Source of the DNA: Porphyromonadaceae bacterium UBA7203
GTDB lineage: Bacteria > Bacteroidota > Bacteroidia > Bacteroidales > Muribaculaceae
DNA: 60,033 nucleotides
NCBI GenBank assembly: GCA_002490725.1
Contig: DKUN01000018.1
Span: 1-60,033, forward strand
Direction of reading: 5' to 3'
Part shown: one piece after another, positions 19,601-27,097 of the stretch
Numbering within the stretch: the stretch's first letter is position 1
How the letters are laid out: each line of letters opens with the position of its first letter
Translations under genes and position numbers: made by a program
The notes under the pieces: model-generated
What the model saw: only the letters and a program-made list of their open reading frames with translations
Databases searched by the model: none
What the model was told of the DNA's origin: nothing

Positions 19601-19988
19601 CCGTTACGGTCACGTCGCCTTTGGCAAAGCGTGCGGCGGTTTCGCGCAGGGTCGCAAACACGACGGGCAGGTGCTGGTTGAGTTTCTCTTCGATTGCGTC
19701 GAGGCTCTTCTTTTCGTGTTCGTCGATTTCGTCCCAGAGGGGCTGGCGCTGGTCAAAGGGGAGGGCTTCGATGCGTTGGCGAAGCTCTTTGACGGCGGTT
19801 TCGTGAGGCTCGACAGCCGCACGGATGTCGGCGCGCACTTCATTGATGCGCTCGCGCAGACCGTCGGGGGTGAGGCCCTCCATTTCCGGTCGGAGGGCGT
19901 TTATCTTTTTGACTATCGGCTGAATCTCGCGCAGGTCGCGCTGCGATTTGTTGCCGAAGAGCTTGCTGAGAAGTGAATTAATTGACAT
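16629..19988 (-). CDS. secA: preprotein translocase ATPase SecA
   Basis: SecA is the ATP-driven motor that pushes unfolded exported proteins through SecYEG. The start is placed at [19 protein letters not shown] (1119 residues). An in-frame upstream extension of 28 residues is unlike the family. DEAD-motor motifs are present: Walker A in [50 protein letters not shown], and in motor domain 2 [10 protein letters not shown] with the arginine-rich [14 protein letters not shown]. The C-terminal tail is low in complexity (Ala, Gln, Pro) and ends in the zinc-binding SecB and ribosome motif [15 protein letters not shown]. It is coupled to tamB downstream. The phosphatase-fold gene ends 22 bases upstream. 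Confidence 0.98.
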   Translation of the reverse strand: [1119 protein letters not shown]

Positions 19989-20010
19989 TGAGATATGTTG
20001 GGTGTATTTA

Positions 20011-21639
20011 TTATTCAGTTTTAGATGACGAAGAGGAGAATACCTGAGAGAGAGGGGGCTGGCCGGCGGCATTGGGCGAGCGGATGCGCAGAATCCGGGC
20101 TACGGTCGGGGCTATGCGGCGGGCGTCGACAGGCGATTCGATGCGACGGGGCACGAGGGCTCCGGGCGCGTAGAGTATCACCGGGGCAACCGCGGCGGCC
20201 GAGCGGACTGTGGTGCGCGTCGGTTCCTGCGACGTGGCGAAGTCGTCGAGAATAACCCAGCCGGGAATTACTTCGACGTATATGTCGGGGGCCGAGGCCA
20301 CGACCGTGTTGCGTCGCTGGGCCTGGGTGCGCCGTCCTTCGAGAATGTCGTCGATGGTGTATGCGTTGGCGACTCCGGTCATGCGCATGAGGAACTTCGC
20401 GGCGTCGTCGCGGAGGTCCTCGGCGTTGATGCCGCGGTCGTCGATGAGTTTGCGGTTGAGGTAGAATGCGCCCCGGTTATAGTCGGTGACCCATTCGCCG
20501 TTGCCGTGGCGGGCAATCAGATACATGTTGAGCAGCGACAGAGCCTTGCGGGTCGAGAACTCGCCGGTGTTGAGCAGCCATTTCGGGTCGTCGGGCTCTG
20601 ACGAGGGAGGCGCGGGGGTTCCGGCGAGCACCACAACCGTGCGGCCGGCTTGTTCGGCCGCGTCGATCAGACGCGCAATTTCGCGGTCGAGCCGCAGATA
20701 AGCGTCCATGGTTTCGAGCCTGGCACCGGTGTCGGTGCTTCCGGCAAACGGGGCCACGGTGTAGCCGACCGACAGGATATCCATGGCGTCGCGGGCTCCG
20801 AGGCGCATGGTGCGGATGTATTCGGCGGCCAGGTCGGTGACCTCGTGGTTCACGGGGGCAGCGCCTTTGAGGTCGGCAAACTTGTTCTGGCCGGTAAAGG
20901 TGTGGCGGAAGGGGTAGTAGCGCTTATGGGCCGGGAGAGCGGGATATTGCGCCACGTCGATCATCGGTGCCCACGATATAGTGTCGATGCGTGAGCTGAG
21001 CGGATGCGAGAAGTTGCGGGCCGTAATGGCCGTCGGCACTTCGAGATAGTGGGTGGTGGTGGCCCAGTAGCCGTTGGCGTCGTTAATCCAGAAGGCGGAG
21101 TTGCCCGAGTGGCCGGCCATGATGATGGCGCGTGCGGCATCGGGGGCTATGGAGTGGGCATAAGAGGCGCCGCCGCCGTCGATTCTGATTTCATCGGCCA
21201 GGGTCGATACGCGTATTGCGGCCGGCGAGAGTGTCTCGGTGGTGTAGTTGCCGATTTTCGAGGGGTCGAGCAGGGCGGGCAGCTCCATTTTGCGCTCGGT
21301 CGAGTAGGTGGCTGAGGTCGCTATGCCGTTGACTGCCGGTTCTGCACCGGTGTAAAGTATGGCAACGGCACCGGCGGCGTCGACTCCGGCTCCATATTCG
21401 ACTTCGTCTAAGGTCACTCCGCGGTCAATCAGCTTGTTGAAGCCGCCTGGGCAGAAGTGTTCGCTCAGTAGCTCAAGATAGTCGGAGCGAAGGCCGTCGA
21501 CAACGATGCTCAACACCAGCTGCGGGCGCTGGCGTGAGGCGGCCGACGTGGCGCTCCACCCGGGCAGGGCGGATAGCAGCGTGGCAACCAGAGCGAGCGT
21601 CGGGCCGTTGATTATGAGCGGTTTTTGGCGTTTCTGCAT
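20011..21639 (-). CDS. alkaline-phosphatase-fold protein, probably inactive
   Basis: This 542-residue exported protein has the fold signature of PafA-like phosphatases and phosphodiesterases: VLSIVVDGLRSDYLELLSEHF with D48, YTGAEPAVNGI, GHSGNSAFWINDANGYWATTTHYLEVP (quoted in parts: GHSGNSAFW and NDANGYWATTTHY) and DAYLRLDREIARLI. The catalytic parts are missing. Where PafA has the nucleophilic Thr (about 41 residues after the first metal Asp) this protein reads GVDAAGAVA, with no Ser or Thr. The usual ADHG metal motif is replaced by LAGTPAPP. The Asp/His pair before DAYLRLDR and the later THG-type histidine are also gone. It overlaps the DUF4105 gene by 28 bases and precedes secA. A structural, sensory or binding role in the envelope is more likely than catalysis. 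Confidence 0.85.
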   Translation of the reverse strand: MQKRQKPLIINGPTLALVATLLSALPGWSATSAASRQRPQLVLSIVVDGLRSDYLELLSEHFCPGGFNKLIDRGVTLDEVEYGAGVDAAGAVAILYTGAEPAVNGIATSATYSTERKMELPALLDPSKIGNYTTETLSPAAIRVSTLADEIRIDGGGASYAHSIAPDAARAIIMAGHSGNSAFWINDANGYWATTTHYLEVPTAITARNFSHPLSSRIDTISWAPMIDVAQYPALPAHKRYYPFRHTFTGQNKFADLKGAAPVNHEVTDLAAEYIRTMRLGARDAMDILSVGYTVAPFAGSTDTGARLETMDAYLRLDREIARLIDAAEQAGRTVVVLAGTPAPPSSEPDDPKWLLNTGEFSTRKALSLLNMYLIARHGNGEWVTDYNRGAFYLNRKLIDDRGINAEDLRDDAAKFLMRMTGVANAYTIDDILEGRRTQAQRRNTVVASAPDIYVEVIPGWVILDDFATSQEPTRTTVRSAAAVAPVILYAPGALVPRRIESPVDARRIAPTVARILRIRSPNAAGQPPLSQVFSSSSSKTE

Positions 21640-22730
21640 TGTTGGATGTTAGCTATGCTGCGCACTGCTCCGGCGGCAATCAGCGGCCAAAAAGCCGGGT
21701 TCATGCCTCGTCCGAGAAGGGGTGCGAGCACAGTTAAAGTTATTAAGAGCGCAAAGTTAACAAAAAAATAGCACATTTTGACCTTTTTTGCTGATTTTGT
21801 CCACGGCAGAACAACACCCAAAAGACACAATGGGTTCAACCAAAGCAACAGAAGATTGGGCGATGTGGCCTCGTGGGTCGACACGAAGACCAGGAAGGTC
21901 AACACGCATCCGCCAATGAAACAGGCACCAAAGAGCAGCGAGTCGAACCATCGGGCGGCGCGGCGGCTGAAACACACGGCGATTGAAAGAATCAATATCG
22001 CCAGGGCTGCTGCCATCGGGGTGAGATACCATGGGGTAGGGGTAGGGTGCGAGGTTTGCGCTCCGTAAGTGGTGGTTTCGCTGACAATGTCGGTTTCGCC
22101 GAGCTGCTCCATCAGGGTTACGGGCGCGAATGCGGCCATGCGGCGCGAAATCGGGCGGTCGAGGTTACGTCCGAGGGCCAGGTCAATGCCGAACTGATAC
22201 CACGGATAGGCGCTGTGAAAGCGCTGCATTTCGGTGCGGAAACTGGTCGGGGCCGGTTCGTCTGACAGGAGGCGGCGTCCGGCGGCGGCCTCGATGAACG
22301 CCAGCGGTCTGGTGGCGCAGTTGTCGAGCACGTAGTTATAGCGATAGGTGCGGTTTTCAGGCCGCAGGTTCTCGGCAACCATGGCTATGATCGCCTCAGT
22401 GCTGAGCGAATCGAGTGCAAGCGTCTGCTCGACCACCATGCGTCCTTCCTGACGGTATGAGTCGAGAAAAAACTGAGTCGGATAGGCCCAGCAGAGATAG
22501 TCGGTGCGGCCTGCCACGAAGCGATAGATGAAGTTGGGCGAGTCGAAGTCGAAAACACCCCAGTTGACCACGTAGTCGCGGCCGTCATTGTCGGTTATGC
22601 GCAGTGCCGTATGGCCTTCGAGCTGAAACACCTCCGTGCCCGGCAGAGCCGTGAGCAGGCTGACGCGTGCGGCCGATGCCATGGCCACGGCCGCTGCTGT
22701 CATCCAGAACCATATTATAATCCTTTTCAC
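21612..22730 (-). CDS. DUF4105 family membrane protein
   Basis: This 372-residue protein starts with a hydrophobic signal (MKRIIIWFWMTAAAVAMASA) and a periplasmic N-terminal domain of the DUF4105 (Lnb N-terminal periplasmic) type. Conserved features are the GTEVFQLEGHTALRI and WGVFDFDSPNFIYRF motifs and the Asn-Cys pair in YNYVLDNCATRPL. These domains contain a Cys/His pair suggestive of an amidase or thiol-hydrolase-like site, but the family has no firm function. The C-terminal half has four predicted membrane helices, starting near MAAALAILILSIAVCF. It overlaps the phosphatase-fold gene and is probably the first gene of the run to tamB. Confidence 0.85.
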   Translation of the reverse strand: MKRIIIWFWMTAAAVAMASAARVSLLTALPGTEVFQLEGHTALRITDNDGRDYVVNWGVFDFDSPNFIYRFVAGRTDYLCWAYPTQFFLDSYRQEGRMVVEQTLALDSLSTEAIIAMVAENLRPENRTYRYNYVLDNCATRPLAFIEAAAGRRLLSDEPAPTSFRTEMQRFHSAYPWYQFGIDLALGRNLDRPISRRMAAFAPVTLMEQLGETDIVSETTTYGAQTSHPTPTPWYLTPMAAALAILILSIAVCFSRRAARWFDSLLFGACFIGGCVLTFLVFVSTHEATSPNLLLLWLNPLCLLGVVLPWTKSAKKVKMCYFFVNFALLITLTVLAPLLGRGMNPAFWPLIAAGAVRSIANIQQCRNAKNRS

Positions 22731-22746
22731 CCCGCAAAGTTAATGA

Positions 22747-22781
22747 AAAACGCCGAGACCGCAAAGGCGGCCCGGCGTTTT
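22747..22781 (-). terminator. bidirectional intrinsic terminator
   Basis: AAAACGCCG (22747-22755) pairs with CGGCGTTTT (22773-22781), and an inner ACCGC/GCGG stem sits in the loop. The arms supply a U-run on either strand. It lies just past the stop of the lipoprotein gene and before the DUF4105 start. Confidence 0.8.
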
Positions 22782-22809
22782 GGTGTGGTGCGATGGATTA
22801 TCCGTCGGG

Positions 22810-23691
22810 TTAATCGTTGGCAACAGTCCAGCCCATGTCCTGGTAGAGGTTGAACTTGACGCGTGCGGTCAGGATGTAGTCTTCGCTTGGAGCTCCGAAA
22901 ACGTAACCAAACGGAGTCTTGTCGACAAACTTGTAGAGCAGGGTGCATGAGCCTTTACCTGCTTTGAACATCTCGTCGGTGCAGAGTACTTCCTTGACTT
23001 TAACCACTTCGTAGTGTCCAAGCAACACGTTGTGTGTTTCTGTGCTTATTCGAGCGAGCATGGCGTTATATGCGGCATTGGGGTCTGCTTCGCCCTGAGT
23101 GGCGGGAGCTTCTTCGGCTTCGTCGGATGCGGTCTCGACATATTCCTCGCAGACGTCCATCTCTTCCGTGATTTCGACGGTCGAATCGGCTTCCTGAACC
23201 TGCTGAACTGCATTGGTGTCAAACGCATTGTCCGACGCTTCCATATAGTCGGGAGTTGGTTCTTCGTAGTTTTCGTTGTCGGCCATGTCTTTGATTTTGT
23301 CTTCACGCAGCCTGACAGGTTTTTCAACCACTAATTTACGGCCGGCGTCGGTTAACGTCACGTTGGCGAAAACGTGGGTGTGCTTGGTCGTAGTGGTGAC
23401 ATAGCCTGAGAAATAGCGCCATTCGCGCTTGCTGCGGGTTTCAACGGCCTTTTCGGTCGTGTAAGTGATTACCCCGGCGGCTTTGAGGCGTGCCAGGTCC
23501 TGGAGTTCGCTCTCCGATACTTCCTGGAAACCGGTCATAAATTCACGAACCTGTGAGTGCTTGTTGAATTCGGCCTCTTTTTTGATTGCTTTTTTTGCAT
23601 ACGAGGCTGTCAGAGGAGAGTTACTGTTCGAGCAGGCTGTCATTCCGGTGACGATAAAAGCTGCTGCGAGGCATTTAATGATGGTTTTCAT
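22810..23691 (-). CDS. lipoprotein of unknown function
   Basis: This 293-residue protein has a lipoprotein signal with lipobox GMTAC near residue 20. The body is polar. The N-terminal half (about 25-125) contains a KKAIKKEAEF segment and paired strands (WRYFSGYVTTTTKHTHVFANVTLTDAGRKLV). A strongly acidic Glu/Asp-rich linker spans about residues 135-205. A C-terminal domain (about 205-293) has LLGHYEVVKVKEVLCTDE and a Tyr/Phe-rich end. The two domains look like small alpha/beta folds, but I do not recognise a family. It stands alone with its own promoter-like box and terminator, so it is a single-gene unit. Outer-membrane attachment is likely. Confidence 0.75.
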   Translation of the reverse strand: MKTIIKCLAAAFIVTGMTACSNSNSPLTASYAKKAIKKEAEFNKHSQVREFMTGFQEVSESELQDLARLKAAGVITYTTEKAVETRSKREWRYFSGYVTTTTKHTHVFANVTLTDAGRKLVVEKPVRLREDKIKDMADNENYEEPTPDYMEASDNAFDTNAVQQVQEADSTVEITEEMDVCEEYVETASDEAEEAPATQGEADPNAAYNAMLARISTETHNVLLGHYEVVKVKEVLCTDEMFKAGKGSCTLLYKFVDKTPFGYVFGAPSEDYILTARVKFNLYQDMGWTVAND

Positions 23692-23818
23692 AATGTGAAA
23701 AATAAATGAAAAAATTATGGGAGGTGAATTTGATTGATTTTGGAGAGTTTGGGGTGTGCGCTGTGTGTACTATGTGTGCTGTGTGTATGGCGTTTGGGAG
23801 TGAATTTATGATTGTGTG

Positions 23819-23826
23819 CAAAGTTA
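23819..23826 (-). promoter_or_regulatory. -7 box of the lipoprotein gene
   Basis: TAACTTTG on the minus strand, 128 bases before the start codon, with a weak TCTG 20 bases upstream. If used, it gives a leader of about 120 bases. Confidence 0.45.
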
Positions 23827-23950
23827 ATTAAAAATTGATGATATTGCAGATGTTATCGGTTAAAAAAAGTTAACCCATACTGACCCGACTTCGTTCCGGA
23901 TTCATGTCAGAGACGCGGGAAAAAGGGCGTTTAATCCAAGCGGATATGAA

Positions 23951-23986
23951 AAATCGCCGAACCGACAATGCCGAGTTCGGCGATTT
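23951..23986 (-). terminator. hairpin ending the six-gene exported module
   Basis: AAATCGCCGAA (23951-23961) and TTCGGCGATTT (23976-23986) are perfect complements, extended by one C-G pair. It lies 20 bases past the stop at 24006, with the U residues inside the stem end. Confidence 0.65.
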
Positions 23987-24005
23987 ATGAAAGAAAAGTG
24001 TGTGC

Positions 24006-24608
24006 TTAAAATTCGTAGCCGAGGCGGAGCGACACAAGCGAGACGAAGCGGTTTGAACCCACTTCACGGTTGAGCGCGTTGAAGCGGCTGACCTTCATGT
24101 TCTGGCCCGTATAGCTCAGCGCGAGCATAAATGCGCAGCGTTGGCGGCCTATGCGGATGCCCGCCGAGGGGCGTATCATGAAGCCGTCGCGCAGGGTGGC
24201 GCCAACGTCCATAGACCAGTATGGAACCACGTTGCGATATGTCTGGGGAATGAAGTTGCCGCGCAGGTCGAGATAGATTGGAAACGACCAGTCGATGGAG
24301 CTGTAGCGCACGGGCGAATCGGACTTTCCGTAATAGCGGCCGCCAAAGCCGGCGCCGACGCGTATGAAGTCGTTGAAGCGATAGCCGGCAACTACGTCGG
24401 CCTCGCCGAACCAGGTGTTGTTCTTGTTGATTCGGCAGGTGGTGCCGCCCGACAGTTCCACGGCAGCCCAGAATCCGCTGTTGTTCGAGGAGTATTCAAC
24501 GTCTTCGGTAGATCGGCCGATTTCGGGCAGGCGGTTGACGGTGCGCTCCTGTGCGGCCGCGCTCAGAGTCGCGGCCGCAAACAGAAGCGTGAGTGTCTTT
24601 TTAAGCAT
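24006..24608 (-). CDS. small outer-membrane beta-barrel protein, unknown function
   Basis: This 200-residue protein has a signal peptide (MLKKTLTLLFAAATLSAAAQE). It then shows alternating strands with aromatic girdle residues (GFWAAVELSGG, RFNDFIRVGAGFGGRYYG, YWSMDVGATLRDGFMIRPSAGIRIG written in parts) and ends in VSLRLGYEF, a typical outer-membrane C-terminus with final Phe. Eight strands would fit. It is the last gene of the exported module, eight bases after the 495-residue gene, and is followed by a hairpin. The likely role is an outer-membrane anchor or channel for that module, which is an inference from position only. Confidence 0.7.
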   Translation of the reverse strand: MLKKTLTLLFAAATLSAAAQERTVNRLPEIGRSTEDVEYSSNNSGFWAAVELSGGTTCRINKNNTWFGEADVVAGYRFNDFIRVGAGFGGRYYGKSDSPVRYSSIDWSFPIYLDLRGNFIPQTYRNVVPYWSMDVGATLRDGFMIRPSAGIRIGRQRCAFMLALSYTGQNMKVSRFNALNREVGSNRFVSLVSLRLGYEF

Positions 24609-24616
24609 AAGCTTGA

Positions 24617-26104
24617 TTATTTTTTCTTTTTGAGGCGGAGGTAGTAGCCGGTGTAGTCACCCTTCTTGCCCTTGAATTCGGTGTAACCGTAGTTGAGGGC
24701 GGCCTTTTCTTCGTCGGTAGCCTTTTCGTTTTCGGCAACTTCCTCTTCAGCGCCATAGGCGTTGTTCCAGATTTTGCCCTTGACGGCCTTTACAGTGCCT
24801 ACGGCCTTGTAGGAGCGCTTTCCGTCATTGTCTTCACGGGCTTCGAGGATTTCGTATTCGTCCTTTTCGTTGAGGCCTTCTTTGGTGCCGAGAGCAGCAT
24901 AGATGATGCCGTTGCCGTCGCCGCCGATAATGGGGAGCACGGTGCGGAATTCTTCGTGGTTGTTCTGGAGCTTGATGATGGCCTGGTCGATGGCGCGAGC
25001 GGTTGCGCGCTTAACCAGCGAACTGATGGGTTTGTCGGAGAAGAGGCTCTGGCGAATGTTGCTGCTCGACTTTTCGGTGCCGATGAATTCGAGTTCGCAG
25101 ATGCCGGAGGCGATAAGGTCTTCGAGTGAGGCGTTCTTTGCAAAAATCTCTTCGCCGAAGCGGTCGTTGATGTCGTTGTTCCATTTCAGGCGATAGAGGC
25201 TCGAAACGGCCTGCACGGTGTAGCCGTCGCCGGCGGCGGCGCTTGCGCCTGCCGATGCTGCGCTTGCGGCCAGCGAGCCGAGTCCGCCGAACTGCGAGCC
25301 GACACTCTGGGCCATGGCCGAAGCCTCGGCAACGATTGCCTGATAGGAGCGGAAGCGGAGGTTCACGGCCATGACGTAGGTGTTGCTGATCATGTTGAAG
25401 GCCGTATCGTCGATTTTCTTCTTCAGCTTGAAGTCGGTGGCAGCCTTCTCTACGTCGTCGGGGGTGAAGTTGTATATGCCGCGGTCGGTGATGGTCACGA
25501 TGCCCCAGCGCTGTTCGCTTTCGGGGTTGTAGTCATACCACTTGGCCAGGATGCGGGGGGCAATGTTGTTGCTGGTGAAGAAGCGGTTGATTACGGCGGG
25601 GGCGTATTCGTCGAATTCGTTGTTGGCATTGTCGGTCGCGGTCGACATGCCGGCCATCGATTTGGCAAAGGTGCCGAAGCCTCCTTTTTTCTTTACGGCG
25701 AACTGAGCCTTCTCCTCAGGGGTGATGAGGCCGCGTATAGAGTCAAAGTTGACCACTCGTGTTGCCAGGTTGTGGTCATTGAACTGGTTGGGAATCTCGA
25801 TGGTGGGGAACAACATTGCGGGCAGCGCGAAGATTGAGCCGGTGTGGTCATCGTTGGCCGCTTTCTTTTCGTCGGTTTTGGCCAGGCTCTTTGCCATGGC
25901 CATGATGCCGCCGTCGGCTACCTCGCCCTTTTTGGTCTCCTCTTCGTAGAAGGCGTTCTGGGTGTCGGAGTTGAGAAGTATGGTATAGAGCGAACTGCGC
26001 ATGTAGTTCTGAACGAGCGAGTCGGAGGCGTTGGCTTCCTTGGCTGAGGCGGTGCCGGCGCAGGCAATGGCAAGCGCGGCAGCTGTAAGTGAAAGGTGTT
26101 TCAT
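24617..26104 (-). CDS. exported 495-residue protein of unknown function
   Basis: A signal peptide (MKHLSLTAAALAIACAGTASA) is followed by a mixed alpha/beta protein with no family I recognise. Visible parts are a Lys-rich segment (AVKKKGGFGTFAKSMAGM) near 140-160; a small-residue helix around residues 265-295, AMAQSVGSQFGGLGSLAA continuing as Ala/Ser/Gly, which could insert into or pack against a membrane; a YRLKWNNDINDRF segment; and a C-terminal small beta domain (GIIYAALGTKEGLNEKDEYEI through TVKAVKGKIWN) that resembles an SH3-like fold. The end is basic (LRLKKKK). It is the largest product of the module and lies between the 316-residue protein and the small barrel. Confidence 0.65.
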   Translation of the reverse strand: MKHLSLTAAALAIACAGTASAKEANASDSLVQNYMRSSLYTILLNSDTQNAFYEEETKKGEVADGGIMAMAKSLAKTDEKKAANDDHTGSIFALPAMLFPTIEIPNQFNDHNLATRVVNFDSIRGLITPEEKAQFAVKKKGGFGTFAKSMAGMSTATDNANNEFDEYAPAVINRFFTSNNIAPRILAKWYDYNPESEQRWGIVTITDRGIYNFTPDDVEKAATDFKLKKKIDDTAFNMISNTYVMAVNLRFRSYQAIVAEASAMAQSVGSQFGGLGSLAASAASAGASAAAGDGYTVQAVSSLYRLKWNNDINDRFGEEIFAKNASLEDLIASGICELEFIGTEKSSSNIRQSLFSDKPISSLVKRATARAIDQAIIKLQNNHEEFRTVLPIIGGDGNGIIYAALGTKEGLNEKDEYEILEAREDNDGKRSYKAVGTVKAVKGKIWNNAYGAEEEVAENEKATDEEKAALNYGYTEFKGKKGDYTGYYLRLKKKK

Positions 26105-26133
26105 ATTGAATATTTAGGCTTGATGGTTGATTT

Positions 26134-27084
26134 TTAGCGATAGCGGCGAGTGAGGAATATGAAGCGGTTCTGCTGCTTGGGCTGGTTCTTGGCATAGGCG
26201 ACTGCGACCTCCTTGGCAGCTTCGATGCGCATCTTCTTAAGGGCGAGTTCGTCCTCATATTTGGTCACGTTTTCAAACTCCCACTGCTGCTGGGTGGTTT
26301 TTGAAATCTGGTTGCCCAGCGTCTCGGCTTCTTTCATGCACGATGCTCCGGGGTCAATCTGAGCCAGATAGGCGCATGCTTTTGCAGCGCCGGCGGCCGT
26401 GGGGTCGGCTGCCCATTCGGCTTTGGCCTTGGCAAGGAGCAGATTGCCTTCATAGTCGATTTTGTCGCCCAGCGCCTTGAGAGCAAGCTCGCTGGCTTCG
26501 GCATATCCTTTGCAGCAACTTGGAATCGGCGAGAGGATGAATATGACCTCGTCATAGTTGCGCGCAGCCATGGCCTGGAGGGCTTTGTTGATGTAGGTCC
26601 GGTAGTTGGCGTCGTAGTAGTCAATGATTTTCTGGCGGCCCTTGGTGATGAATTCAATCAGCTTGGAGTTGCCGGCATTGAGCTTGGCGAGCGCGCGGGT
26701 GTAGGCCTGGGTGTCGCTCGAGCCGACGCCTGTGAGTTCAAACGATTCGGTGGCGAAAATCTTCTGCTCGTCGGCGTCGCCGATATAGAGCGTGAGCGTC
26801 GTCCTGACGTAGACTTTCTGCGAGGTGCCGCCGCCAATGTCGTTGAAAGCGTCGTCGAAGCGGCCGGCAATGAAGAATCGGGAGTCGTAGGGAGCGGAAG
26901 AGAAGCCTGCCTTGCCGATGGCCTGCGCGAGCTTTGCCTCCAGGCGTGAGTTGATGGCCTCGGGAACAACTTCTCCCTTGGAAATATTGGCGATTGAAAT
27001 GTCGATGTCACACCGGTCCTGAGCCGTGGCGGCGAAGCCTGCCAGGGCAATAATGGCGAGTGTGAAGGTTTTGAATCTGTTCAT
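26134..27084 (-). CDS. exported protein with LPP20/CsgG-like N-terminal region and helical repeats
   Basis: The start is placed at MNRFKTFTLAIIALAGFAATA, a clear signal peptide, giving 316 residues. A longer in-frame start exists but adds an unstructured, non-conserved stretch overlapping the upstream gene. Residues 25-150 look like the strand-helix module found in CsgG/LPP20-like periplasmic proteins: LEAKLAQAIGKAGF, RFFIAGRF, VRTTLTLYIGDADEQKIFATESFELTG (in parts) and a following RALAKLN helix. The C-terminal half is helical and TPR-like (KALQAMAARNYDEVIFIL, a Cys pair at SCCKGYAEASELALKAL, AKACAYLAQIDPGASC). The assignment is by eye. Function is unknown, and it is probably periplasmic and part of a multi-protein assembly. 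Confidence 0.65.
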   Translation of the reverse strand: MNRFKTFTLAIIALAGFAATAQDRCDIDISIANISKGEVVPEAINSRLEAKLAQAIGKAGFSSAPYDSRFFIAGRFDDAFNDIGGGTSQKVYVRTTLTLYIGDADEQKIFATESFELTGVGSSDTQAYTRALAKLNAGNSKLIEFITKGRQKIIDYYDANYRTYINKALQAMAARNYDEVIFILSPIPSCCKGYAEASELALKALGDKIDYEGNLLLAKAKAEWAADPTAAGAAKACAYLAQIDPGASCMKEAETLGNQISKTTQQQWEFENVTKYEDELALKKMRIEAAKEVAVAYAKNQPKQQNRFIFLTRRYR

Positions 27085-27097
27085 GGTCGGATGCTGT

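Larger units (their letters stand above)
23692..24005. other. intergenic region of 314 bases with a repetitive leader
   Basis: Upstream of the lipoprotein gene the minus strand carries a TAACTTTG box and then a roughly 120-base leader. The leader contains an imperfect CA-rich tract (23754-23793; TGTGTG on the plus strand) in which a nine-base CTGTGTGTA unit recurs. The higher-coordinate part holds the terminator hairpin of the six-gene module. No gene is convincing. Confidence 0.6.

Noticed and set aside
16986..19976. A 996-codon open frame on the plus strand across secA
   Set aside because: It is fully antisense to an unmistakable secA and rich in Val, Gly and Ala. Long antisense frames are common opposite GC-rich genes. 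No motif is visible.
19989..20072. 28-residue N-terminal extension of SecA
   Set aside because: The family N-terminus begins at [14 protein letters not shown]. The extension runs into the end of the upstream gene.
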